Shown: positions 41,908-53,679 of the stretch, piece by piece
Layout of the letters: every line of letters starts with the position of its first letter
How positions within the stretch are numbered: the stretch's first letter is position 1
Assembly: GCA_964036295.1 (NCBI GenBank)
Contig: OZ038467.1
Coordinates: 18,015,670-18,079,669 of the forward strand
From: Plumapathes pennacea
Lineage: Eukaryota; Cnidaria; Anthozoa; Antipatharia; Myriopathidae
DNA: 64,000 bases
Direction: 5' to 3'
Notes under the pieces: generated by a model
The model's database searches: none
Told to the model about the DNA's origin: nothing
The model's input: only the letters and a program-made list of their open reading frames with translations
Program-made: the position numbers and the translations under genes

Positions 41908-42174
41908 GTTAGACAGAAATAGTAAACAAATTCCTAATGGGGCGAGCAAGAGCGCGTAGCAAGCGTTTCCGCCTACAAAGTCTCTTTAAAGTTTTTTTCC
42001 GCGCGAAAATTGGGGCGAGCGCAAAAATTACACCGAGGAGGGGCCGGGGTGGGGGGAGGGACGGGAGTGGGAGAGAATTTCTTGTACTCCTCCCACCTCT
42101 CCCCTCGCCCCTAATTTTTGCGCTTGCCTCATTTTTCGCGCGGCCAATTTCAATTGCCAAGCTGTATTCTTCTG
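41908..42174 (-). promoter_or_regulatory. T4 upstream region
   Basis: Nearly the same as the T1 upstream block, including the CCGCGCGAAAATTGGGG inverted repeat with a purine/pyrimidine centre. Confidence 0.45.
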
Positions 42175-42413
42175 GGCCCGGTTTTTCAAAGCATAATTAG
42201 GCTAATCCTGGATTAGGTTTAAACTTTCTTGTTATTTATAAGCCTGAAAACGTGAAAGTTTCGTCCACAACGACTTTCTTGATAACGTTTTAAGCTGGAA
42301 CAAGCTTTTAAATCCATCTTCGACCAAAACTCTGCAATTTATTGGGAGAGAGTTCGAGAGAAATAATTTCGTTAATCCTGGATTAGCTTAATCGACTTTC
42401 GAAAAACCGGGCC
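42175..42413. mobile_element. GGCCCGG-type MITE
   Basis: Complete copy with CTG at 42172-42174 and 42414-42416. Confidence 0.7.
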
Positions 42414-42452
42414 CTGCACATTCTTCTGAGCAATGCGCATTTATCTTGACAG

Positions 42453-42599
42453 AAAACATTTCGTGCTCCCGTTTACACGACATCTCAGCGCCGTAACGCA
42501 ATGGGTGTTCGCTTGGTGTTTGATGCGGACCTGGCTACACATGAACATATCTCTCACTGGGTGCTACAGGGCGTGTGTCTCACCCTTAACTCCGACTGA
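42453..42599 (+). pseudogene. copy B of the dynein terminal exon
   Basis: 147 bp, acceptor TTATCTTGACAG and stop intact. The 48-codon frame is open, with G to R and E to D changes (AMGVRLVFDADL). Stranded exon, as for copy A. Confidence 0.85.
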
Positions 42600-42798
42600 T
42601 CAATTCAAGTTTGTTGTTCGTGTGACTGTCTTAAATCGAGTGGTGTTATTGATCACGGGAGTTCACTGGTATCCTTGTCATTTTCGTCTCGATTCTCCTG
42701 TAGCTGTTCAACTGCTTGAAGGCTACTATTTCTCCTTCTGGATAGTTCGCCCAACTGTTTTTTTTTTTTTTTTTTTTTTTTTTTCTTTTCCTCTCTAA

Positions 42799-43667
42799 TG
42801 CGTGAGTCAATTCCAACTGCGATCATCCCCCCCCCCCCCCCCCCCCCACCCCCCCGGGCTTACCCCAGGCTTCTGACTACAGTTCCGCTCCGCATAGCCG
42901 GGCATTTGACTCGAAGCCAGGCCCGCCGCCCGGGGCATTTGACCGTCACTAAGCTCGTATGTTTGGTTCACAAGTTTTGCGATCGACAAGCTTTTATTCA
43001 ACAGAGCATATAAACAACCTCTGTTGTGCTTCAAAACGAAATACTGACAAGAATCTTTGATAGTGTCAGTTGGGTTTATGGTCCTGAAGACTGTGCAGTG
43101 TTCACTTCATCACCAAGACTGAACTTTAGTATTTTTCGATAGTCGCGTTTCATCCTCTCAACGCTTGTTTCCGCTCAAGGATTCTTTTGTATCAGGGTTT
43201 GATGACTCCGTGAAATGTTATTTTCTCTTCTATTTGGGGTCTTGCGTCACTGTTCTGAATCCCAGAGTGCTGCTCGCGTCCACTGTTTTCAGTTCGTGTG
43301 GATTAAAGAACCTTCGCTAAACGGCCACTCAGTCTGGCAGACCTATATAAAAGTATCCGGCAAGAATACTTTGTCTTTGTTTTGTTATAGCGAATTTGTT
43401 GGCTTTTGATATTGGCCACTAAAAATTTGAAATATAGATGTGACGGCCTTCTGTCGCGATGAATAATTCTGTCGCGTTTTATTTTGAACTATTGAAAAAT
43501 CCCTCGTTTGGAGAATGGTAAATTCGACGCTTTAGAGCCCGACCAGCGGGGCATTTGACCGTGATTTTTGCCCGCACAGCCGGGCATTTGACCAAAGATT
43601 TTCAAAAAAGTCAAATGCCCCGGGGGGGGGGGGGGGGGGATGGTCGCAGTTGGAATTGACTCAGACA
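42799..43667. mobile_element. TAA-target element, copy B
   Basis: An 869-bp copy with ends TGCGTGAGTCAATTCCAACT and AGTTGGAATTGACTCAGACA, C-run and G-run inside, TAA on both sides (42796-42798, 43668-43670). Same insertion point as copies A and C. Confidence 0.75.
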
Positions 43668-45792
43668 TAAATATGAAGTGTACTTTCCACTCTCAATAGC
43701 TTGTAGGCTTGCATTACTTCCAGTACAATTTCCGAGTTTATTTATCTACTTCTAGTGTTTCTAAGAAACTCTTACAAATGTAAACAATTCCAACGAAATA
43801 AAAGTATATTTCGATTTGTATTAAACGGGTCTTTTGTGGATTCAAGCTGCTTCTGTGTTGTCAGCGAAAATCGTGTCAAGTCCACACTCACTTGGACATG
43901 ACCGTGAGGGAATTGGCGAGACTTACGGGTATGACCGCTGGTACATACTTGGATGCGTGCGCCTCGCTGAAAAGCCCGCGCTAAATTCGACTGAAGAAGC
44001 CGGGACGTTAATATCAAAGGTAAGTAAAAAGACAGTTTCGTAATGTTATAGGCTTCTTTGGAAATGCTTAGCAGAGGGAATCAAGTACACACTTCCCGGG
44101 AAAACTTACGAACCCAACAAAGGCGAAAGTGAGAACATTTAAAATCAAACTTGGGGAGTTTCCTTTCGTTTACTTGTTTGGATTCTCCGTCTGGAAAGTA
44201 AGAAGCTTCAAAGCAAAATATAGAGGCTAACCAGTTAAGAGGTTCTTGATAGATAGCAACAGTATACTGTGTGCAGTGTAAGTGGCTGGGGAGGACCTTG
44301 TTGGTGTTGGGAAAGCAAATTCCCCCATCAGACGGAAGAAAACACAATTTGACTGCTTGTCATCCCCCGGGGGGAGGGGAGGGGGTACTCCCATATATAA
44401 GCCATATAGGTATGTGCCGCCCTAAAGGGTATCATTTTAAGCATTTTAGTCTGAAATAGGGTATATATTGTGAGCCTTTGGTCTGGATTAGGGTCGGAGA
44501 TTATTTGGTCTTAAGGTCAAAAATTGCAAATTTTGGTTTAAAATCCCCCCCCCCCCCCTGGGGTTGTCACCAAGAACTGCTGCTGACCTATGAAGGCCTT
44601 GCCAAACGAAAAATCACCAGTTGAGCTACTTTGTTTGATGAATTTGACACCAGGTTGTTTTACGGTAAACAAGCAACAACTTGGACATGCTTTTTTAGGT
44701 AAACCATAAATAGCAATGCTAAACTAAGATTACCAGAAAATGTTTTGTAAAAGTAAACTTGAAATTCTTGGGTCAATAGCTTGATAAGAAACACTGCCCC
44801 CACAAAACCATGATGGCTTCCATAGTTCAAATAACAGCACTCTCTACTTCCTACCCAAAACACTCTAGCCATACAAACTAAATATCGCCAAGTCAAATCC
44901 AAGTTTGAAGCTGCATGATGCAACCCAAATGATTGTGGGGCCACCTGGTTTTGTTTGCTGGGTCAGAATTATCTAAATAAAGAGCTGCATTTAACTGGAA
45001 ACTAAAACCCCAAAAATCTTGTGCAAACTTTTGTAAGCTTATATAAACAGCACGAGGTGAGCTATCCTCTGTAAGCTTCAGTGAATAAACCTATGCAAGT
45101 TCAATGATACCCTGTGAGCAGTGGGGAGAAACCACTGCTTACAGGGTAGAAATGAAGATATAACTAAGCATATGTAGAAGTCTCACTGCAATTCAGTTAT
45201 AATCACACATTTCCTAAAGCCCTGGCCAAAAAGGACTCGCAAGGACAAGAAATTCATTCATTTTCAGCAGATGTGGGCTTGGGGTGAGTGTGCTGCCCGA
45301 CTTTGAAAATCTTGTCCTTTACAGACCAAAACAAACGATTTTATGATTCTATTTCAGACCAAAATGTTACATTTTTTAACCTAATTCAGACTGGGGGGGG
45401 GGGGGGGGGGGTATTCCCACATATCAGCCATATAGGTATGTGCTGCCAGAATGGGTATCATTTTCAGCAATTTTGTCTGAAATAGGGTGTCAATTTTAAA
45501 CCTTTGCTCTGGAATAGGGTATGAGTATGAGAGTTTGGTAATTACTTTGAAATAGGGTCGAAAATCACAGATTTTGGTCTGAAAAATAGTTGAAAATTGA
45601 GTATTTTGATCTGAGATAGGGGAAGGGTTTTCAGTCCTGCCCTGGGCAGCACACTCCCACCCAAAATTTTGAGGAGCACCCCCCCCCCCCCCCCCCCCCC
45701 CTCCACCTCAGAATTCAGACCAGTATACCAAACTTTTTTGGTGACCTCTATTGGCCACCACAGGAGGGCCCCTTTAAGGTTAAACAAAAATT
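43668..45792. other. dynein 3' flank copy and type II spacer
   Basis: Non-coding. Holds the dynein 3'-flank copy to about 44055, GGGGTACTCC repeats (44367-44565, 45268-45390 inverted partial, 45390-45700), and the conserved stem-loop at 45110-45146. Confidence 0.6.
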
Positions 45793-48008
45793 TCAGTACT
45801 GTGGTTGAAAAACGTGGACGCGGTGATTGTAACAATCACAGACAAACACTCGCCCATCTGCTATCACTGTTATACCTAAAGGTATATCAAACCGCCCTTG
45901 AGCAGATCCATGTGATCCAAATGACGTCAAAAATCTGCCTTCTAATGTAAAAACCTGCACACAGTGCTTGCCCCTATCACAAACTAACAGCAAATCATTT
46001 GCATCAACTGCAAGACCTGCTGGAGTTTTTAGCTGTCCCTTGCCAATGTCATAAAGATGAGCACCCTGTACATCAAACACTCTCACCACTTGTAGCTTAG
46101 TACTGACAAAGTACTTTCCATCACGGAATATGGCATACAGGTCTTCACCAGAGAGTTGATTTTCTGCAAACTGCAAGAGCAGCCTTCCTTCAGGTGAGAA
46201 CACAAACACTTTCTTGGCTGTGTTGTCACAGACCACAACATTGTTATCATTTGTTACAGAGACACCACAGGGACTCTTCAATACTCCTTCACCAAACTTG
46301 CTGATCCACTGACCACCTGGGCTAAACACTTGGATTCTACAGTTCCCGATTTCACCAACAACAATGTTATCAGTCTTATTATAAGCCACTCCTGTGGGAT
46401 ACTGGAACTGTCCATTTCCTACTCCTTCTGTTCCAAACTTCCTTACGAACTGGCCTGCATTCCTGAAAATCTGCACTCTCTGATTAGATTGGTCTGAAAC
46501 TGCCAGCTCTCCAGTACTGCTCACTGATATATCAACAGGGTACCAGAACTGTCCATTACCTGAGCCTTGTAACCCAAACGAGCCCAGATGTTTGTAGCTG
46601 TGTGGTATTCTCTTTGTTATATTGACATCTACATGACAATTCCCAGGAGACTGGCCTTGCACTTTCACAGTCACGCAACTCCTGGGGTCTTGGGAGTAAA
46701 ACTGACTGAGTAACTTCCATCTTCTCTGTGTTGAACTTCATTTTCCACATCATCTCCAGCAGGAGACAAAATTTGCACAGTCACTTCCTCTGTTGTTGAA
46801 TGACAGATGCTTCCTTTACTGTCTCGGGTGACAACAGTAAACTGGACACAGTCATTGATAAAAATTGGCTGTTTTTCAAATCCCTGAATCTGTGTCTTTT
46901 CTGGGTCAGCCACTTGTGCCACGAGAACTCGACCCAGTGTTAATTGCTCTACACTGTGATAAATATCTTCATTTGGCATGTACTTCACACACTGGCTTTT
47001 GACAGGCTGTAGTTCTTCAAGAGTCTTCAGGAGTTCTTCAGATCGGTTCCCCACAGACGGCTCAGCTCGCAGGATTTCTCCACTAATTTCTCGTTTCAGG
47101 ACACTGTCCAAGAAATCAGTCACACTACTCAGCTGGCCTAAACGAAGTTCCAACTTCTCTTTCCGACCTTCAAACTCTCGTCCCTGGTCTTCTCGAATTG
47201 TAGCCAGTTTTGTCATCATTTCTCTCTCGTGTTGCTTGGCCAGGTCAATAAATCTTTGCGTGTTGCGTTGGGCGGAAAGTTCAGCGGCAGCGATTTGTTC
47301 TTCAAGTCCTCTATGCGCTTTCTGGTCTTTCTTTAGTCTTTCTTCGCAAATGCGAACTCCGGCTTGAACTTTCTTCTTGCTTTCTTCTAAGCTTAGCTTC
47401 GCTTGATCGGCAGCATCGTCAACATGAACGAGCTCGTGGTTCTTGTGGGTAATAATGGCGCACTTCTGACAAATACACCGTTGACAAGTTTCGCAGAAAA
47501 ACTCCAAAACCTCAGTGGTGTGGCGCGGCTGTTCACAAAGCTGAGGCCTGCCGAGGATCTCCTGAACGTCCCTGTCTTCGACCTCTGATAATGCAGTCAG
47601 ACGATGGCCTTTCCAGCTCTTGATTCGGGAATGTAATTCTCGACACTCGTCGCAAATGAAACACTCGCAGTTAAAACAAAACGCCGTGGCTGAAGACTTC
47701 TGGTCGCAGTTGTTGCACAGCACTTGGTGACCTTCATTTTGAGTTGACACGATGTCCCGGAGACGATTCAGATAAAACGATGAAGGAAAAGTGTTAAAGT
47801 TGCCTCCCTCCGGTAGAGCGATTTCCGTTCTACAATCCGGACACGCGATGGGTTCTTGGTTTACACGTTTTTCTGCAAGCCGGTTGAGACAGTGAAGACA
47901 GAACGTGTGAAGACACGGTAAAGTTCTTGGATCGGTGTAGATCTCCAGACAAACAGAACACTCTATCTCTTTCGTCAGTCTCTCCATTAAACTTGGAGAC
48001 GACGCCAT
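45793..48008 (-). pseudogene. TRIM-NHL copy T5, frameshifted in the filamin domain
   Basis: Starts MASSPSLMERL at 48008 (another ATG directly before, 48011). RING, B-boxes, coiled coil and most of the filamin domain are open to about 46675, where four bases are missing compared with T3 (after CACAGTCACG on the plus strand). The frame then stops, and the NHL part continues open in another frame (293 codons, 45793-46674). It has strongly divergent NHL loops (QFWYP, SDQSNQ, VGEIGN, CDCYN). The translated product would be an RBCC-filamin fragment. Confidence 0.85.
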
Positions 48009-48011
48009 CAT

Positions 48012-48457
48012 GTTGGACAGAAAGAGTAAACAAATTCCTGATGCAAGCGTTTCCGCCTACAAAGACTTTTACTCGCGGGGGCCTGGGGCCCAACGCGAGC
48101 TTAAAAAACGCAAATTTTTATTTTTATTTATTTTTTCCTTTTTGAATAATCGGTCGAGAATCAGCACACGGTGATTGGTTCAGATTATCACGTGATATGC
48201 AATGACGTAATTGACTTCGTTAAACAACTCGAGTGTGGCTATGAATTGCTCGGTACTTGTGTGTAAAAGTTAACTGCATTTAATCCAAACTCAACACCGT
48301 TTGGGTTTGTGCCGAACACGCACTGATAAACTGGATGTTAGGGAACGATTTTGGCTTGCTTTCTTTAGTTCACCGCGGAAGCTTTGAGAATAGCCGTAAA
48401 CAGATGTTTGATGGATACCGCTGGGGGATTGCAAATATCTCTGTAGCCGCTAAATAT
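48012..48457. other. T5 upstream and unique spacer
   Basis: Not shared with the other TRIM upstream regions beyond the first 60 bases. No coding sequence recognised. Confidence 0.5.
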
Positions 48458-48695
48458 TGTAACGTGTGCCACATTGAGATAATTGCGTAATCTTCCATTA
48501 CGATAACGAACCTATGATCTTAAAACGGATACTGCTAATTATTAACAGAAACCATATAAAATCAGATGAATTGTTTAAATAAACCTCTCTTCTTGTCCCG
48601 GTTCACGTGTGCGTCGTTGGTCCGTTGTGTCAGCTCGGCTACGGTCGGGCCTTTAGGCTCAGCCAGGCCTGAGGGTCCGGCCTTAAAACGTTACA
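48458..48695. mobile_element. solo LTR-like element
   Basis: A 238-bp unit starting TGTAACG and ending CGTTACA (7-bp inverted tips, TG...CA). It carries a TATA-like ATATAAAA (about 48554) and AATAAA. ATAT flanks both sides (48454-48457, 48696-48699). This is the pattern of a solo LTR left by recombination; no internal retroelement coding DNA is present. The plus orientation is suggested by AATAAA. Confidence 0.65.
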
Positions 48696-48932
48696 ATATT
48701 TAGTCCCGACGAAACTTTCTGTGGCGACATGAAATACTTCTGGGAAGAAAACAAGCCGCGCAAAACGGAAACCAAAGCTACGACGAGCTTTAGCCGCAAA
48801 ACAATGGCGATTTATGCTTTACTCTGTTCATGACATCTGTTGCCTCTTAAAATTCTTCTGCTTATCGTACATTGCCTGTTGAAATGTTTCTTTCATTCGA
48901 TCATGTAGCCTTTGTTTCGCAATGGTCATTGT

Positions 48933-49760
48933 ATACCAGAAATGAAAAATACACCGAAATAGTCCTGAGTATTAAATTTGCAGTCGCAAATGGACTGAAC
49001 ACACTGTGAACAAAACCGCAATAATATTTTAAACATGATTCGTGTTACATTCCTCGCTTTCAATTTTGTATTTGTTACAAAGCACGAATACTCGAAAGCC
49101 TGATAGAAGAAACGCATTCCGTTAATACAAGAAAGCACACAAGTATTGAAGCGAAGGCTGGATTGATCGTGGCCTCTGATTAGAAATAAGAGTCGAATTC
49201 GATTGTGCATAAGAAGAGATGTCAGAATTTCGCCCCGAAATTTTTACCGGTTCCAGCGAGCGCAGCAAGCTGACGTTCGGAGAGAGGTAAGATGACGCGC
49301 AACTAAACATATTTAGCCAGTTTTTAAGTTCAATCGTTGCCGAAGACCGCCGTTCGGCGAACGACCAAAATCCCCATACATTTCTTTATAATTGCCAAAG
49401 GTCATGTTCTTTCGTAATAACAAAGGTATCACATATCACTGTGTGACAGACAGACAGACAGACCCTCGGAGCCTGGGCTGCCCTGTGTGTATACTAGAAA
49501 TGAAAAATACACCGAAATAGTCCCGAGCATTGAGTTTGCAGTCACAATTGGACTGAACACGCTGTGAACAAAACCGCAATAATATTGTAAACAAGTCTCG
49601 TGTTGGGCTCGTGTTACATTCCTCGCTTTCAATTTTATATTTGTTACAAAGCACAAATACTCGAAAGCCTGATAGAAGTGAAACGCATTCAGTTAAAAAA
49701 CAAGACAGACTAGTATTAAAGCGAAGGCTGGAATAATCGTGGCCTCTGATTAGAATTAAG
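48933..49760. repeat. direct repeat pair, about 260 bp each
   Basis: 48933-49193 and 49486-49760 share AGAAATGAAAAATACACCGA, AACAAAACCGCAATAATATT, TTCCTCGCTTTCAATTTT and GCGAAGGCTGGA, in the same orientation. Unique sequence lies between, including a CAGA microsatellite (49445-49462). Not found elsewhere in the window. Confidence 0.75.
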
Positions 49761-49841
49761 TGTTCGAAGTCAAACTGTCAAAATTGATTCATAAAAAGAC
49801 AAGTCACGCATTACTCAGATTTACTCGGTGGGTAACCGTTT

Positions 49842-50000
49842 CGCTTCTAAGCTCAAAATACAGAGTCGCTCAACCTTTAAGAACCAAGTGTATGAGTGTT
49901 GTAATGATAAATTTATAGTTTAATCAGGTTTCATTTAAGCAAGATGTCAAAAGCCAAGTTCTCTATACTGTGTGATATATTTCTGGTGAGAAACTGGAAG
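49842..50000. repeat. diverged TTAACCCTTTC-family copy
   Basis: Matches 8790-8940 through AAGCTCAAAATACAGA, GTTTAATCAGGTTTCAT and CAAAAGCCAAGTTCTC. Uninterrupted at TTCTGGTGAG, so it is another empty site. Confidence 0.6.
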
Positions 50001-50137
50001 TCTCCCGGAAGTTCCGCTCTTGTCCTTGCTTTCCGTTTTAGTTTATTCTGCTCTCGACCCAACTAACGCCGCGAGCTCACTGGCAACGCCAGTCTAGTTC
50101 AATTTTTTTTTCCGCGTGAAAATTGGGGCGAGCGCAA

Positions 50138-50341
50138 ATTAGGTTTAAACTTTCTTGTTATTTATAAGCCTGAAAACGTGAAAGTTTCGTCCACAACGAC
50201 TTTCTTGATAACGTTTTAAGCTGGAACAAGCAGTTTTTTAATCCATCTTCGAACAAAACTCTGCAATTTATTGAGAGAGAGTTCGAGAGAAATAATTTCG
50301 TTAATTCTGGATTAGCTTAATCGACTTTCGAAAAACCGGCC
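50138..50341. mobile_element. GGCCCGG-type MITE, left part deleted
   Basis: Fused at about 50138 to the GC-rich CGTGAAAATTGGGGCGAGCG block, so its left terminus is gone; the right end GAAAAACCGGCC with CTG is kept. It marks the left boundary of the second long duplicate. Confidence 0.6.
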
Positions 50342-50380
50342 CTGGACATTCTTGTGAGCAATGCGCATTTATCTTGACAG

Positions 50381-50527
50381 AAAACATTTCGTGCTTCCGT
50401 TTACACGACATCTCAGCGCCGTAACGCGATGGGTGTTGGCTTGGTGTTTGAAGTGGACCTGGCTACACATGAACATATCTCTCACTGGGTGCTACAGGGA
50501 GTGTGTCTCACCCTTAACTCCGACTGA
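50381..50527 (+). pseudogene. copy C of the dynein terminal exon
   Basis: 147 bp, acceptor TTTATCTTGACAG and TGA intact. The 48-codon frame is open with P to S and A to V changes (FRASVYTT, FEVDLAT). Stranded exon. Confidence 0.85.
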
Positions 50528-50684
50528 TCAATTTAAGTTTGTTGTTTGTGTGACTGTCTTAAATCGAGTGGTGTTATTGATCACGGGAGTTCACTGGTAT
50601 CCTTGTCATTTTCGTCTCGATTTTCCTGTAGCTGTTCCACTGCTTGAAGTCTACTATTTCTCCTTCTGGATAGTTCGCCCAGCT

Positions 50685-50717
<33 letters not shown>

Positions 50718-50739
50718 CTTTTTTTCTTTTGCCCTCTAA

Positions 50740-51576
50740 TGTGTGAGTCAATTCCAACTGCGATCATCCCCCCCCCTCCCCCGGGCTTACCCCGGGCTTT
50801 TGACTCCAGTTCCGCTCCGCATAGCCGGGCATTTGACTCGAAGCCAGGCCCGCCCCCCGGGGCATTTGACCGTCACTGAGCTCGTATGTTTGGTTCACAA
50901 GTTTTGCGATCGACAAGCTTTTATTCGACGGAGCATATAAACAATCTCTGCTGTGCTTCATAACGAAATACTAACAAGAATCTTTGATAGTGTCAGTTGG
51001 ATTTATGGTCAAGACTGTGCAGTGTTCACTTCATCACCAAGAACTTTAGTATTATTTATTTCATCCTCTCAACGCTTGTTTCCGCTCAAGGATTCTTTTG
51101 TATCAGGGTTTGGTGACTCCGTGAAATGTTATTTTCTCTTCTATTTGGGGTCTTGTGTCATTGTTCTGAATCCCAGAGTGCTGCTCGCGTCCACTGTTTT
51201 CAGTTCGTGTGGATTAAAGAACCTTCGCTAAACGGCAACTCAGTCTGGCAGAGCTATATAAAAGTATCGTAGAATACTTTGTCTTTGTTTTGTTATAGCG
51301 AATTTGTTGGCTTTTGATATTGTCCACTAAAAATTTGAAATATAGATGTGACGGCCTTCTGTCGCGATGAATACTTCTGTCGCGTTTTATTTTGAACTAT
51401 TGAAAAATCCCTCGTTTGGAGAATGGGAAATTCGACGCTTTAGAGCCCGACCAGCGGGGCATTTGACCGTGATTTTTGCCCGCACAGCCGGGCATTTGAC
51501 CAAAGATTTTCAAAAAAGTCAAATGCCCGGGGGGGGGGGGGGGGGGGGATGATCGCAGTTGGAATTGACTCAGACA
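50740..51576. mobile_element. TAA-target element, copy C
   Basis: An 837-bp copy with TGTGTGAGTCAATTCCAACT at the left and AGTTGGAATTGACTCAGACA at the right, TAA on both sides (50737-50739, 51577-51579). Subterminal GGGCATTTGAC repeats are as in A and B. Confidence 0.75.
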
Positions 51577-53679
51577 TAAATATGAAGTGTACTTTCCACT
51601 CTCAATAGCTTGTAGGCTTGCATTACTTCCAGTACAATTTCCGAGTTTATTTATCTACTTCTAGTGTTTCTAAGAAACTCTTACAAATGTAAAAAATTCC
51701 AACGAAATAAAAGTATATTTCGATTTGTATTAAACGGGTCTTTTGTGGATTCAAGCTCCTTCTGTGTTGTCAGCGAAAATCGTGTCAAGTCCACACTCAC
51801 TTGGACATGACCGTGAGGGGATTGGCGAGACTTACGGGTATGACCGCTGGTACATACTTGGATGCGTGCGCCTCGCTGAAAAGCCCGCGCTAAATTCGAC
51901 TCAAGAAGCCGGGACGTTAATATCAAAGGTAAGTAAAAAAACAGTTTCGTAATGTTATAGGCTTCTTTGGAAATGCTTAGCAGAGGGAATCAAGTACACA
52001 CTTCCCGGGAAAACTTGCGAACCCAACAAAGGCGAAAGTGAGAACATTTAAAATCAAACTTGGGGGGTTACCTTTCGTTTACTTGTTTGGATTCTCCGTC
52101 TGGAAAGTAAGAAGCTTCAAAGCAAAATATAGAGGCTAACCAGTTAAGAGGTTCTTGATAGATAGCAACAGTATACTGTGTGTGGTGTAAGTGGCTGGGG
52201 AGGACCTTGTTGGTGTTGGGAAAGCAAATTCCCCCATTGGATGGAAGAAAACACAGTTTGACTGCTTGTCATTCCCCGGGGGGAGGGGAGGGGGTACTCC
52301 CATATATAAGCCATAAAGGTATGTGCCGCCCTAAAGGGTATCATTTTAAGCATTTTAGTCTGAAATAGGGTATCAATTTTGAGCCTTTGGTCTGGAATAG
52401 GGTTGAAGATTTTAATTGTTCTTAAGGTTAAAAATTGCAGATTTTGGTCTGAAAAACGGTCGAAAATTGCACATTGTGGTTCAAAATTTTGTCCCCCCCC
52501 CCTCCCCCCCCCCCCCCCTTGGGGTCGTCACCAAGAACTGCTGCTGATCTATGAAGGCCTCTCCAAACGAAAAATCACCAGTTGAGCTGCTTTGTTTAAT
52601 GAATTTGACACCAGGTTGTTTTACGGTAAACAAGCAATAATTTGGACATGCTTTTTTAGGTAAACCATAAATAGCAATGCTAAACTAAGATTACCAGAAA
52701 ATGTTTTGTAAAAGTAAACTTGAAATTCTTGGGTCAACAGCTTGATAAGAAACACTGCCCCCACAAAACCATGATGGCTTCCATAGTTCAAATAACAGCA
52801 CTCTCTACTTCCTACCCAAAACACTCTAGCCATACAAACTAAATATCACCAAGTCAAATCCAAGTTTGAAGCTGCATGATGCAACCCAAATGATTGTGGG
52901 GCCACCTGGTTTTGTTTGCTGGGTCAGAATTATCTAAATAAAAAGCTGCATTCAACTGGAAACTAAAATCCCAAAATTCTTGTGCTAACTTTGGTAAGCT
53001 TATATAACAGCATGAGGTGAGCTATCCTCTGTAAGCTTCAGTGAATAAACCCATTCAACTTCAATGATGTCCTGTGAGCAATGGGGAGAAACCACTGCTT
53101 ACAGGGTAGCAATGAAGATATAACTAAGCATATGTACAAGTCTCACTGCAATTTAGTTATAATCACACATTTCACAAAGCCCTGGTTAAAAGGACTCACA
53201 AGAACAAGAACGTCATTCATTTTCAGCTGATGTGATCCTAGGGAGTAGGGGGTTGGGGTAAGTGTGCCACCCAACTCTGAAAACCTCAAGCTGTGCAGAC
53301 CAAAAAGAATGATTTTTCAACTCTATTTCAGACCAAAATGTGAAATTTGTGACCCTAATTCAGACCCTAATTCAGAGGGGGTATTCCCATATATAAGCCA
53401 TATAGGTATGTGCCACCCCAAAGGGTATAATTTTCAGCAATTTAGTCTGAAATAGCGTAGGTCGAAAATCACAGATTTTGGTCTGAAAAATAGTCGAAAA
53501 TTGAGTATTTTGATCTGAAACAGGGTAAAGGTTTTCAATCCCGGGCAGCACACTCCCACCCAAAATTTTGAGGAGCACCCCACCCCTCCCACCTCAGAAT
53601 TCAGACCAAAATACCAAACTTTTTTGGTGTCCTCTATTGGCCACTATAGAGAGGGCCCCTTTAGGGTTAAACAAAAACT
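51577..53679. other. dynein 3' flank copy and type II spacer
   Basis: Non-coding. Parallel to 21436-23493: dynein 3'-flank copy, GGGGTACTCC repeats at 52277-52520 and 53233-53590, stem-loop at 53071-53106. Confidence 0.6.
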
